From the NCBI GenBank assembly GCA_037127315.1, contig JBBBDQ010000420.1, positions 4,149,001-4,213,000 of the forward strand: DNA of 64,000 nucleotides, given 5' to 3'. Below the pieces are notes generated by a model. The model worked only from the letters and a program-made list of their open reading frames with translations. It was not told the origin of the DNA and did not search any database. Shown here piece by piece: positions 43,007-54,082 of the stretch (positions are counted from its first letter, which is position 1; each line of letters starts with the position of its first letter). A program made the position numbers and the translations under genes. The stretch is from Ascarosepion bandense. Taxonomy: Eukaryota > Mollusca > Cephalopoda > Sepiida > Sepiidae.

Positions 43007-43117
43007 ATATATATATATATATATATATATATAAGAAAAAAATTAAGGCAGACACGTTATTTCATGGTAAATTAGATTTACCATGAAATAACGTGTCTGC
43101 CTTAATTTTTTTCTTAT
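43007..43117. repeat. (TA)n followed by perfect 42-bp hairpin, 3-base loop
   Basis: Arms 43031-43072 and 43076-43117 are exact reverse complements (outer ATAAGAAAAAAATTAAGG, inner TTATTTCATGGTAAAT), separated by TAG only. The (TA)n borders the left arm. Confidence 0.97.
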
Positions 43118-44227
43118 ATTTGCTCTAGATGTATATATATAGATATATATATTGAGTAAGGCTTATAATCATGTCAAAGGAAAGTCTACCCTTATTTCTT
43201 CCCCGGATTTTTAATTCGGTAAATACATATTAAAAGATGAAATCGTATCATATAATTTTCTGTTAAAGTCTCAATATTTAAAAAAAAGAAGTAATCGTTT
43301 TTCTTCAAGATAAGATATTTAGTTTTGTGACCAGAAAATAAATGTTGGTGAAGTGGATGGACAATAAAAAGCTTTTACAATCAATATGAAAAGTGGTCAA
43401 CTTGTTTTCTTTCTCAAGTGAATAAAATGCATTATTATTTTTTTCATTGCCGCCACATCTTGCTTTGTTACCAGAAATGTAATCAAAAAACATATGATGT
43501 ATTTATTTAATAAATCCTACGGTTATTCCACGAGCCACATAAATAGCACATTTGGCTTTAGCGAGTCAACCATACATTTTATCTCTATATTAAATTTTTA
43601 AAAAATGAAAATGTCAGGTCTTTACTGCCTATTTTCATTTAGCTAAACTCTTTTCATTGGTCTGTCATATTATTCATGATAAATTCAATTCAGTAAGCGC
43701 ATACCGTAAAGCGATTACTAGCAAGTTTGTCTTGTAGACCAATTTGAAAGTGTCATCAGTTCTTTCTTTACTCGGTGCCAAATAATGTTACCTCTGGGTA
43801 TGACGATAAACTACATTCAGCATCAAGGTCTCTGACCGGAGGATTGGACGTTTTGAGGAGTGTAGAACCATTGATGTTGTGCCCAGGTCCACCCTAACCC
43901 TGTGAGGTAGCATCTGTTAGGGTCCTGACTATGGAAAACTATGAAAATATAAAAATACATTTTTAAAATAAAAATACCGGCAGTACATTTTTATCATAAA
44001 AATTATTAACGATACATTTTTAAATTGAATTATCAATAATACATTACTATCAGTCAGTACATTTTATCTGTAACTAAAAACAATAAAATTACGGACAAAA
44101 TATTTAGATTCTGGCATTAAATAACCCACAGATGTGTTGATATGCCACTAAACAAAACAAACAACAATAACAACCAAATAATGCGTTTTTGAATTAGGTT
44201 ATTTTAGTGCTTATCAAGAGTTTGGAA
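43118..44227. other. Unassigned sequence
   Basis: No gene or element recognised. 43740-43930 is of balanced composition without repeats. Confidence 0.35.
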
Positions 44228-45048
44228 CCAATCTTTCGTATAAAAATTAGTAAACTAATCTTTCAATCCATTAATGCTGTAGTGAGTTCGATCATTAATC
44301 GGGGACATAAAATTGTAATCTTGTGCTAGACTACTTTAAAAAATACCTGATTACTTCTACACCCTTGTGAAAATTAATTAAAACAAATGCTTTACTTTCT
44401 TTCTTTTAACATACGGTCCATTTTTAACCCACTAAAGTAACAGGATTAATTGTATGTATCTTCTGTTATTTTTTTTTACTCAGATTAGGTCATTTTGCAG
44501 AGGTATACAACAATATGAATCTATTTTTGGGATGTATGAGGATTTTGTTCGGTCTTAAATATATTACGTCATCGGTGATTTCATCAGATTTTTCTCACGC
44601 GTAGACATAATTGGGAACCTCGCTTTCGTATAAAAATTAGTAAACTAATTTTTCACAACGATTAATGCTGTAGTGAGTTCGATCATCAATTGGGGACATA
44701 AAATTGTCATTTTGTGCTAGACTATTTTCTAAAATAGCAGATTTTCACACCTTTGTGAAAATTTTAAAAATAGCAGATTTTCACGACTTTGTGAAAATTA
44801 ATTTTAAATGATTTTAAAATAGCAGATTTTCACACCTTTGTGAAAATTAATTAAAACAAATGCTTTAGTTTCTTTCTTTTAATATACTGTCCATTTTTTA
44901 ACCCACTAAAGTAACAGCGTTAATTTGATTTCTATTTTTTTTTTACTCAGATTAGGTAATTTTGCAGCGGTATGCAACAATATGTATCTATTTTTGGGGT
45001 GTATGAGGAATTTTGTTCGGTCTTAAAAATATTACGTCATCCGTAATA
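44228..45048. repeat. Direct tandem duplication, offset about 391 bp
   Basis: The first copy (about 44233-44590) and second copy (about 44624-45045) share TTTCGTATAAAAATTAGTAA, TAATGCTGTAGTGAGTTCGA, ACCCACTAAAGTAACAG and TTTTGTTCGGTCTTAAA. In the second copy AGCAGATTTTCAC...TTTGTGAAAATT has been triplicated. TAGTGAGTTCGATC followed by GGGGAC looks like the B-box region of a tRNA-derived SINE similar to that at 50.5 kb. Confidence 0.85.
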
Positions 45049-45859
45049 TTCGAGAGTCATTCAAGTAAAATTTAGACTGATTACTTGGTGACTATTGCGA
45101 TCTAAACTTCTCCTCTCTGTGTTGTAAGTTTTGTCTTGTCTGTAATTGTAACTATTGTATTGTTCTGTGTATACACGTTTAACCCAGGATATTATGCTGA
45201 AACTGCCGCAGCACACTTCTTTCTCTATCGTATCCACCTCGGCTATACAACAGTAATGTACGTTGCTTTTTGTCTATGAAACATTGACTTTAGGCACTTA
45301 GTTCCAGAAAGCGAAACAACCTGAACTTACCCCAGAAAATTCTTTTAGCAAGATAGGATTCAATTCACCATTAATTTTTTTAGTTCTGTATCGAGATACA
45401 TTTTTGTTTGAAAGAACAATTATTTTTTTATTTGCGAGTTAATATTGCATTAACACCTTTTTTGTTTCAGTAATACAATGACATTTCGAGATACAAAACG
45501 TACGAATTGAATGTAACGAATCCGACTGAAATTCGAGATCGTCTCTCCGAATTCACATTCCGAACGGCTATCTTTTATACTACTCGCACCTCAGGTAATC
45601 AAAATCCACATTCATGCATTCCCTCTTGATGTTAACACAACTTTTTTTTATGTCTATGTTACTAAGTACGGTACTAGTTGGGGACGGGTCCTCCAGAAAA
45701 AACATTTGCTTCTATTGTTATCATTTCACTTCCAGCGCATATATTTGTCAATCATAAAATCGTAAAATTAAAACATAAAGAATTTTTTTAAATCTGGGAA
45801 CCAGTTACTGTCAATCCAAAGTGAGTGTTAGAATTCACTTAAATCCATCAGGATAATAT
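45049..45859. other. Unassigned sequence
   Basis: Nothing recognised. Near 45507-45580 text such as TGAATGTAACGAATCCGACT and GAAATTCGAGATCG recalls a very diverged SINE-I head. Confidence 0.35.
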
Positions 45860-45860
45860 A

Positions 45861-45893
<33 letters not shown>
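45860..45893. repeat. (TA)n microsatellite
   Basis: About 17 units. Confidence 0.9.
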
Positions 45894-45896
<3 letters not shown>

Positions 45897-46049
45897 AAAA
45901 TACAAAAAGGATGAGCAAATAGGTACAATCCCAAAAAACAGATTCTATTAATATTAACTTTATTAATATTAAAATTGATCAAAGTGGAGGGATTTGAATT
46001 AATAAATTATTGTTTTCGGTCGTTGCTGATGAAGCGAGAATTTTCTCGC

Positions 46050-46095
46050 TTAAATAGCCATTCAATGAATGTTGATTTTCGAATTTTTTGACATC

Positions 46096-46131
<36 letters not shown>

Positions 46132-46290
46132 TCGCAACCTAGATCGCTACCTTTTGGTGTCTTCAGGCGATTTACAATAACCGATTTTACCGTTTTTCAA
46201 ACGTGCACATAACAGGGAACTTTTCTGAAAGCGTAATTTTCAAAATTAGGAGAAGATACTTAAAGATCTTAGAACTCGTTCAGCCATGAT
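46050..46290 (-). repeat. Penelope-like 3' UTR fragment split by (TA)n
   Basis: On the minus strand 46128-46260 contains AAAAACGGTAAAATC, TCGCCTGAAGACACC, AAAAGGTAGC and CTAGGTTGCGAAATA. The first half matches the 3' UTR at 30.38-30.60 kb. The second half matches the HHR-SINE copy B tail almost exactly. This fragment therefore links the two. Left of the (TA)n lies CATTCAATGAATGTTGATTT, also beside (TA)n at 40.3 kb. Confidence 0.65.
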
Positions 46291-46298
46291 TGTATAAT

Positions 46299-46300
<2 letters not shown>

Positions 46301-46346
<46 letters not shown>

Positions 46347-46437
46347 TAAAGAATACCTAGTGAGCCAGACAGACCTGCCTAGGTTTCACCTAAACGGATC
46401 GTAAGGGAAAGCTAGCTCACTGGGTATTATTTACTTA
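46301..46437. repeat. (TA)n plus inverted repeat, 23-bp arms
   Basis: TAAGTAAAGAATACCTAGTG and, further right, its near complement enclose a loop of about 49 bases. About 44 bases of TA border the left arm. Confidence 0.8.
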
Positions 46438-46799
46438 TTCCGCTCTACCTAAGGATTGAGCGCTTTTTGTCAGTTGATTAATCGTATCTAGGTTTTTTTC
46501 TTTAGGCTACGTGCTGACTCGGTCTGAGCTCTTTTGACTGATGCTCATGTATTTAACTCTTTCTTTTTTTAATACCGTTTTTCCCTTCTTATCCAAAAAT
46601 GAATTAAGTAATTTTGCAATTGTTATGTTTAGAAAATTTTGGTTAAAATATTTTGTTTTTACATCTGTGACTGGAAATAGTAAATTTAATCATTTTCATA
46701 TTTTAAAAAATCCCTTTAAAACTTAGGTAACAAAAATGAATGGAGGTACCTAAATATTATGTAATGGTACTCTAATGAACACTATCAGTACTCTGGATA
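46438..46799. other. Unassigned sequence
   Basis: No gene recognised; a 61-codon frame is F/K-rich and AT-driven. Confidence 0.35.
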
Positions 46800-48300
46800 T
46801 TTAAATAAAATCTCCCCACTGAGATGAGATGAGACACTAGGACGTGCTTAACGTCGGGAACCCAGGCGCTTACACTCGAGTCAAGGGACAAATTTTACCC
46901 ATGCCGAACAACTGCGGGAACTTTGCATTGTCTGTTTTTCAGAGCTGAGTCGTCCGTAGACAGAGCCCGACTGAGTCATAATTTATCCGAAGACAGAGAG
47001 TTCGCCAATTATGAGCTCTCTTGTAACTGTAGTCATTTATTTGCCTCCCCAGGCGAAATACGGCACGAGGGAATTTTTTGTGAAAACTCCAAGCCCCTAA
47101 GCTCAGCCAAATATACCGCGTTAACCCTGCATAAAGCAGGGTTATGTATCTGTCTACTATTCCCCAGACGAGGCCCTGGCCTTCGGCTGAGCCTCCTCTG
47201 AGTTCCTCTTCGCTCGGAAGTAGAAAGTCTGACGAGGTTAGTATTCCGAGCGGAACTCCATCCCAGAACTCTCTTGAATTCTTTTATTTATTTATGGCGC
47301 TTTGCCTAGTTCATTTGTGTTACCGGGAGTTTTATCAACTGTACAAAATTTATTTTTAAAAAGTATTAAAAGTTTTCTAGAACTCGCATCCGCACAATGG
47401 AACACTTCGCAATGTCTATTTTTTTCAGCGCAGTCTTCTTCCATCGACAGAGACCTGACTAAGCAGGACTAAGTCATATTCTACCCGAAGACGGAGAGCT
47501 TGACAATAATGAGCACTCTCGGAACACTGGATATTTCTCTCCACTGCGAAGGGATGTGACATAAGGTCGAGTTTAACGTCGGAAACCTGGGTGCGTACAC
47601 TACGGTTAAGGAGCAAAATTTACTCAGACCGCGAAACGGCAGGATCGGGCACTTTGTCTATTTTTCTCAGCTGGGTCTCCATCCGTAGAGCACCGACTTG
47701 CTCGAAGAGTAAAATGACAATTAGAATCTCTCTCGGAACTCTAGAAATCTACTTTATGCCCCACCACTGGAACAATATGTGACAAAAGGTTGAGTTTAAT
47801 GTGATGAACCTGAGCGCTTACACACGTGTCAAGAGTAAAACATTATTCAGTTCCTACAATTTCCTTAGACGATATTTGTCCTTTGGTATAGCACCGTCTG
47901 GGTTCCTCTCCGCCCGAAGGCAGAGAGTCTAGCAAGGATAAAGTTCGAGCAGAACTCTATCCCTGAACTATCTTGGATTTTTTTTTATTTAAGGCTCCTT
48001 ACCTAGTTCATTTGTGTTACCCAGTGTGTCATATACTCCACAAAGCCTATTTGTTGTGACTGACCTTCCCATTAACATAGGAATGGACTAACTCAACCTG
48101 CATAAATACCGTGTGACTAGTAGTCACCGGGAGAGCACCAGTCTGGTACGAGTCAGACATCCATAGAATGACTTCCCGAACAGAGACCTTTGATATCCAA
48201 CACCGCTTACTCGTCAGCTAGACAAACAAGCTGGCATATTGTACCGTTACCCGTTATTTTGTCAATACAATTGTTTACACTAATCCCGTGTTATTTTTTT
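46800..48300. repeat. Degenerate satellite-like array, about 230-bp and 710-bp periodicities
   Basis: Text like TTTAACGTCGGAAACCTGGG with CGCTTACAC, then TTTGTCTATTTTTCTCAGCT, then CCGAAGACAGAGAG recurs at about 46.85, 47.41, 47.56, 47.65 and 47.77 kb. A longer block (GAGTTCCTCTTCGCTCGGAA to CATTTGTGTTACC) repeats at 47.19 and 47.90 kb, 705 bp apart. GC content is above the window average. Frames of 60-92 codons within it are not conserved between units, so it is probably non-coding. An LTR origin is possible but not shown. Confidence 0.6.
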
Positions 48301-48398
48301 TTATTTGTGACGTCCTTAAACAAGGTTACAACACTATTTTAAAAATAAAAGTTGAACTGAATAACGACTAATTTTTATTTATGAGTACGAACATTTAT

Positions 48399-48718
48399 CT
48401 TCTTCTTTACGTGCCGTGTCCTTTCAGGACGTAAGCGATATGGACTTCAACTTACCCTTATCCCTTGTCCCTTTTAACATTTATCCTTTTGCCAACTCAT
48501 CCTCTTGATGCATTCCATCAAGTATGTCTCGCGTTGCTTTCCCCTGTCACTCTTCCACTTTATACGTCCTGCCAGTATTAAATTCTCCAAGCACTCCTTC
48601 CTTATTACGTGTCCCAGAAATTCCAACTGTCTGTTTCAGATGTTTAGTATAAATTTACTTTTCATTTGCATCCTCTTCAAAACATTGTTGCTCACATGTT
48701 CAGTCTATGATTTCCGTG
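48399..48718 (-). pseudogene. RTE-like LINE 3' fragment
   Basis: On the minus strand: EHVSNNVLKRMQMKSK-like text, then RQLEFLGHVIRKECLENL and ILAGRI, then the 3' end with CATGAAGAAGA-like text. Same family as 26.9 and 32.6 kb. Confidence 0.75.
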
Positions 48719-48846
48719 AACATAATACAGAACGAATGCAAGGAAGAAGGTAAGATATGAAGAGAAGATGGCAGTGATTCCAACAAAGATAAAGTTCGAG
48801 CGGAAGTCTATCTCTGAATCCACTTAACAAAATATTGCAATAACAA
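48719..48846. other. Short unassigned spacer with satellite-like text
   Basis: AAAGTTCGAGCGGAAGTCTATC at 48792 matches a block of the array at 47.2 and 47.95 kb, so a small piece of that family is present. Confidence 0.45.
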
Positions 48847-49339
48847 TCTAAACTTATTTATAAATGGAACTTTGTCTGTGTGTATGTGTGTGTCCGTTAC
48901 CTATAGACTCCGAAACGGTTGAACCGATTTTCTTTAAAATTTACACAGTTGTACTATAAGCGTCTGCGGGTGTTCTTAGCTAGGTTTTGTGTCGAGGTAC
49001 CTCCGATAAATATCGAAAATCGAAAAAATCGGGTTATAGAAGGAGTGGTCCGATTTTAATCAAATTTGATACACTCATAGACAAAAACATAAGAAACGAT
49101 ATTCAAAAGTTTCAAGGTTGCAGTTCTTACAATAGTGCGGAAAATCGATAATATAGGCAAGATGTTTGTGTGTGTGTGTCTGTTTATCTGTCTGTATGTC
49201 CTTTATACAACTCCACAATTTTTATCCGATTCTCACCAAACTTCACACAAATATTCTTTAGGCTGAGTCTGAGCTCCAGGACCATGGATTAGTTTTAAAG
49301 CTTTCATTACACCCGAGAAACGCCGGGCTATACTGATAG
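48847..49339 (+). mobile_element. Non-autonomous Helitron, short form
   Basis: It starts TCTAAACTTATTTATAAATG between host A and ends with the usual hairpin; the terminal CTAG has changed to ATAG. The right half differs from the long form: it has CTTTATACAACTCCACAATT and ACCAAACTTCACACAAATAT where the long form has other sequence. Both forms share the last 60 bases. Confidence 0.85.
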
Positions 49340-49819
49340 TCATAAATATAATGTTCTCTCTCGTTTTCGTTCATATCATTCCTCCTTGCTTGCATTCATT
49401 CTCTATTATGTTTACGGATTTTTTGACTCTTTTCTGCACGTAATCGTTCTTGTCTTTTTCTCTCTCGTTCTCTTTACTGTCTCTCTTTGTTGTCTTATTC
49501 TTTCTTCCATTACAATGATTTTCTCGCGAAATATGATTCATTTTCAAAATACATTTAATTTCATTCATTACAGCAAAAGCGTGACACACGTAGATACTTA
49601 GGTGGGTATTACTGTATTACAATATAAAGACTACGACTTGCTCTGTTGTTCACGGCGAGAATTGACGAATCGACTGGATAAAATACATAAAAATAAACTG
49701 ATGAAAAGTATTGTTCGTAGTTGAAGAAGTATCAAGATGAAAACAGCAAAGAAAGACTTGAAATTATCATTTAAAGCACAAAAACGCTCTGAGTAAATGA
49801 TACTGTTTCTGTCTGTCTG

Positions 49820-49822
<3 letters not shown>
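49340..49822. other. Unassigned sequence
   Basis: CT-rich near 49440-49510; no gene. GCGTGACACACGTAG occurs at about 49578 and again at 50007. Confidence 0.35.

Positions 49823-49871
<49 letters not shown>
49823..49871. repeat. (CT)n microsatellite
   Basis: About 24 units. Confidence 0.95.
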
Positions 49872-49875
<4 letters not shown>

Positions 49876-50526
49876 TTTTTGTAATAAATGATATATATTT
49901 TACAGTAATTCTCTTTTCTTTCATTTAGCAAGTGTGTTTGTGTGTACGTCGTCCAGCGTTCCTATGTTTATTTTTGTGTCTGTGTGTGCATTCATATCTC
50001 TTTCTAGAGCGTGACACACGTAGGCACTACGGTATTAATTTTATTATTTTATCATTTGGTTAAATTTTGAGAAGTGGGTCCCAAGATTTTTCCAAATACA
50101 GGTGATCAGTATCTTTAATAATATAGAAATAGTAGTTTCTTTCAAAACATGTTGAGATCCGTTTACCAAGATTTTTGTTTTATCTGGGTGCCGGGGTTAC
50201 AAACATTTAACAACAACAACAATAAAACATCTTTTAAATGAAACTAACTTCTCTGAGAAAAATTAAAAACAGAACGTCAGTTGGAATAACATTTATATAT
50301 TTTTTTTTTCAGAAATATACAATAACAATTAATCTTGATTTATGACTCACCAACGATGTGTTCTAAAATATCACACTCAGTACAAAGTATAAAACTGTCT
50401 TTTTTGTATGTAAAAATTGCTGTAAACTCATTTAATTTACATATTCTGGGCTAATTGAATTCAATCAACACTAGATGCCTCATTAATAGGACCTTGTACC
50501 AGACTAAGCTAAACTTTGTAAATCAT
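49872..50526. other. Unassigned sequence
   Basis: No gene; mixed AT-rich text. Confidence 0.35.
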
Positions 50527-50720
50527 TTGAATGGTAACAATAGTTTAATGGTTATAAAGCAGGTTTAGCAGACCATTGCTCAATTTAATGAATTTGATCC
50601 TCATAGGGGACCTGATTATTGTAGTTTTGTCTCAAGTTATATTGTAAAACTCTACTTTGACTATGCTGATGACTGAATCTTTGCATTTATGAAGATAACT
50701 CGCTATCATTATTTACATTC
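50527..50720 (+). mobile_element. Third tRNA-derived SINE type
   Basis: ATAGTTTAATGGTTATAAAG resembles an A box with the usual spacing to a B-box-like GAATTTGATCCTC about 40 bases on. The body continues TCATAGGGGACCTGATTATT and GTTTTGTCTCAAG. A related but diverged copy lies within the duplication at 44.2-45.0 kb. Too diverged to be an intact tRNA gene. Confidence 0.5.
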
Positions 50721-50788
50721 AGACTATTATCCTCATCTTAGTTGTTCACAAGAGTTCAAATGCAAATAATGTAAATAATAATAAATCT

Positions 50789-51006
50789 TCAATTGGAGTA
50801 GATAGACTAATTGGAGTAGATAGACTTAACTATCGCCCAGTTCACACTCCACCCACGTCTTTTGAACAGGTGAAGAGGCTCATCCCTTGTTTCCTGTTTA
50901 GGATGTGGTTCCCGGCTTTCTCTTTTCCAATCATTTTACTCTTAAGTAGCCCAACGCTCCTCAGTGGCGTCACCGCCTTGCTTGGGGCGAGAGGATTAAA
51001 AAAAAA
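50789..51006 (+). mobile_element. SINE-II copy
   Basis: Complete from AATTGGAGTAGATAGAC to GCGAGAGGATT and an A tract. The first 20 bases are duplicated in tandem. It lies in the same orientation as the 25.8-kb copy and is similarly well preserved. Confidence 0.85.
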
Positions 51007-51685
51007 TGTTTAATTTTACTTCCACTGCAGTTTGTTTTATAAGAGGTACCGCCACTTTTTCGCTAAAAAATCATAGCATAAAGAAAAAAGGCACCAAAGT
51101 TAATAAAAAATGTTTTATTTTCAATATATTTATGTTATTAGCAAGAGAAAAGTAAAGAGTATTGTCTAATTATTTTAATAAATTTTTAAATAATTTCTAG
51201 CATGTTCGAAATTTTGTTTAAAATCTTGTATTTTTTATTTTCGTCAGCGTTGTAACAGCTGAAAATTAAAATTTTAGTGCTTTTTTTCTCGTTAAATAAC
51301 ACATTGACTTGTAAATTCTTGCTAAAGTCAAATATTGTCTGAATTTAATTAAACTTTCAGAACTTATTTACATATGAATTAAATTATTTTTTTTTAAATC
51401 ATTTTTACAAAATCTTGGTAAAATACTTTTTAAAATCTGTTACTTCCCACATTTAATTTCATTAAATTTCGAGAGATAAAATTTTGATTGCAAATTTTGT
51501 TTTATTAGTTAAAAGCAGAACACCTTGGAGAATGAAAATCAGCCATTTTTTTCTTCATTTTTCTCTTTTCAAACAATTACTATTTTTTTCCAAAAATCTG
51601 TTCCGAATACTAAAAAATAAAAATGCAATAAAACTTAGACAATATTTAAGTAAATAAGTTTTTAATTACTTTTATAAATAATATA
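51007..51685. other. Unassigned AT-rich sequence
   Basis: No gene; high AT, as in the 23-24.7 kb region. Confidence 0.4.
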
Positions 51686-51883
51686 CCCCTGGGAAAGATC
51701 TCTTGCTCCCAGTTATGGGTTAAATAACAGGACGGATTGGATTCTATAGCCTTAGCTGGCAACCAGTCTACCGCAGAAAGCAATGGCAACCTACTGCGAG
51801 ATAATCTTCTGCCCAGTCAGTCATGTCTCTTTCGAGACATGATCGCCCAAGCGTGTTTCACCTATGGCACTTCACTGACTGAT
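51686..51883 (+). mobile_element. SINE-I copy, 5'-truncated
   Basis: It begins at CCCCTGGGAAAGATCTCTTG, so the tRNA-like head is missing; body, TCTCTTTCGAGACATGATCG and tail are intact. Confidence 0.88.
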
Positions 51884-52116
51884 ATTAAGGATATGATAGG
51901 TGTTTTTATGAATAATGAATTCTTATAAGAACTGTTTTCATTTAAATTATAATAATTCATAAAGTTCCAAACTTTGAAAGAAATTTCAAAACTTTAATCC
52001 CGTTAGATATTAAAAGAAGTCTATATTTAATAATCGAAGATTGAAAAACTAAATACAAACATTTTGCACCAAGATATTTTAAGTATTTTTGTGTGTGGGG
52101 GGGTGCTTGTATGATT

Positions 52117-52256
52117 GTCATCTTCTTCCTGTGTCGTGTCCCTTCAGTATGTAGGCTATCATGGACTTCCATTTGGCCCTGTATTTTGTCGCTCTCAATA
52201 TTTTTCCCCTTGGTATCTCTCCCAAACCCAGTTCCGCCATTCATTTTCTCAGGGTG
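52117..52256 (-). pseudogene. RTE-like LINE 3' fragment
   Basis: Minus strand text NGGTGFGRDTKGKNIESDK, then TCCATGATAGCCTACATACT and the GAAGAAGATGAC end. It corresponds to the last 140 bp of the family. Confidence 0.72.
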
Positions 52257-52416
52257 GATAACTGGACAAGACATAATCAGAAAATAACAGCGATGGCTAC
52301 AGTAAATTTAAATTCAAAATACCCAAAATTAGATTGCGACGAATATTTTCAGATATTTTTAAGATATAAGAAAATGTCTTTCACAAATCATTTGTTAAAT
52401 TATGTTTTAACAAATA

Positions 52417-52473
52417 AAGTCAATAAAATTGTTAGCACCTTATTTGATAAGGTGCTAACAATTTTATTGACTT
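52417..52473. repeat. Perfect 27-bp hairpin, 3-base loop
   Basis: Arms 52417-52443 and 52447-52473 are exact reverse complements (outer AAGTCAATAAAATTG, inner GTTAGCACCTTAT), loop TTG. TTATCAAATAAGGT after the right arm is a further partial echo of the inner stem. Confidence 0.95.
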
Positions 52474-52547
52474 ATCAAATAAGGTTTCAGAAAAGTATAT
52501 TTTTCAAAGATCTTTTTAACACAGAGAATTACATTGCGATAAATCTG

Positions 52548-52840
52548 TCAGTCAATTAAGTGCCATACTTGGGCAATCATGTCTCTTTCGAGACATGACT
52601 AACTGGGCAGAAGATTATCTCGCAGTAGACTGCCATTACTTTCTGCGATAGACTAGTCGCCAGCCAAGGTTATAGAAACCAAACTAGCCTGTTATTTGAC
52701 CCATACATGGAGGGAAGAGACGGATTAATACCTTTCCGAAGGGTATTTGAGCGTAAGTGAATGCAATGAATTCAGCTGAAATTCGGACTTGGCACCCCGA
52801 TTTAGCGTTCCGAGCCAATATCGACTGCACCACAATGCAC
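52548..52840 (-). mobile_element. tRNA-derived SINE-I copy, essentially full length
   Basis: Tail CAGTCAATTAAGTGCC, body GATAGACTAGTCGCCAGCC, B box as GAAATTCGGACTTGGC and A box as TATCGACTGCACCACAA. A short deletion removes the GATACACG part of the tail. Confidence 0.88.
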
Positions 52841-53472
52841 ATTGGTATGAAAGACGACCAAACCAAAAAGCGCGCTAATCAGCAACTTTAGAAAAAATTG
52901 ATTCCAATCAATATCATTTTTGTTTGAAATGCAGATTATTTCGCTAACTGGAAATAGTAAGTTTAATTTTTTTTTAGCTTTCAATTAAAGCTCAAATAAA
53001 AGCTTCAAGAAAGTTTTTTTTTTCATTTTTTAAACTTCATTTTAAACCATAGATATTGTGAATTATTAGACGTACCAATTTTATAAAGTAATTAAGAATA
53101 CGTAGTGTAGTATGAGATATCTGGACAGACATTATGACTGTCAGCCTAATGTTTCTGTCAATGCCTGGACAAGACCATTGTCGACACTTGCAGGCTCATT
53201 TCATCCATTGCGCGTGGGTTCCTGTATATCAAACTGGCCTCCGAACTTTTTCTTAGCTCCGAGAAGCAGTATGCTTCTATTTTTATAGAATTTTCATATT
53301 TATTATCTAATATTTATTGGTCATTTACAATACCAAACGAAAACTTTTTTAATTTCTTCATATTTTATTTGAAGAGAAAAATGAAATTTACTGCCCAGCG
53401 CATGAAGCGATAGACTTTAGCTTTTCATGGAAATGTCAGCCATGTTGACTGTAATAAATTGACGCAGTATAG
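52841..53472. other. Unassigned sequence
   Basis: No gene recognised. Around 53110-53280 composition is balanced and repeat-free (AGACATTATGACTGTCAGCC), without a usable frame. Confidence 0.35.
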
Positions 53473-53712
53473 GAAGAACAGTTGAGGTTTTTGGAGCACG
53501 TAATAAGGAAGGAGGGTTTGGAATATCTGATACTCACTGGACAGATTGAAGGAAAAGGACAGAAAAGTAGCGCGAAACATAATGGATGGTAGAACGGGTT
53601 TTGGAGAAATGATAAAACGACAAAACTTCTTAAGAGCTACAAAGGCATGAAGATGTGGCGGTCCATGATCGCCTACATCCTAAATGGACACGGCACATAA
53701 AAGAAGAGTGGA
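53473..53712 (+). pseudogene. RTE-like LINE C-terminal fragment
   Basis: EQLRFLEHVIRKEG-like, then YLILTGQIEGKGQK, then DGRTGFGEM and the 3' end TCCTAAATGGACACGGCAC. An internal deletion brings the last two blocks closer than in the 33-kb copy. Confidence 0.78.
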
Positions 53713-53773
53713 GCTCTATAAAAGACAAAAGAAAAAAAAAATTCCATCTCTTTTACGCTTTTTTCTGTTCCCT

Positions 53774-54082
53774 GATGTGCGTTGTGGTGCAATGGATATC
53801 GACTCAGAACGTCAAATCAGGGTGCCGAGTACGAATTCTAGTTAAATTCCTTGCATTCACTTACGCACAAATACCCTTGGGAAAGGTATGAATCCGTCTC
53901 TTACCTCCAGTTATGGGTTAAATAATAGGTCAGATTGGGTGCTATAGCCTTAGTTTGGCAACCAGTCTACCGTAGAAAGCAATGGCAACCTACTGCGGGA
54001 TAATCTTCGGGCCAGTCAGTTATGTTTCTTTCGAGACATGATCGCCTAACGCGTTTATCATGTATGGCACTTTACTTACTGA
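53774..54082 (+). mobile_element. tRNA-derived SINE-I copy, full length
   Basis: Best plus-strand reference copy. GTGCGTTGTGGTGCAATGGA contains the A box (TGGTGCAATGG) and GCCGAGTACGAATTCTAG the B box. The order then is CCCTTGGGAAAGGTATGAAT, CCTCCAGTTATGGGTTAAAT, TTTGGCAACCAGTCTACCG, TCTTTCGAGACATGATCG and the ATGGCACTTTAC tail. Confidence 0.92.

Noticed and set aside
46020..46056. CTGATGA followed by a strong AGCGAG...CTCGCT hairpin, resembling a hammerhead
   Set aside because: The box after stem II is TAAAT in place of GAAA and no stem I closes around it.
50527..50600. Possible functional tRNA gene
   Set aside because: A- and B-box-like text is present but the acceptor and anticodon stems do not pair; a SINE head fits better.
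53774..53850. SINE-I head as a functional tRNA gene
   Set aside because: Stems are eroded and the region continues into the SINE body, repeated at many sites.
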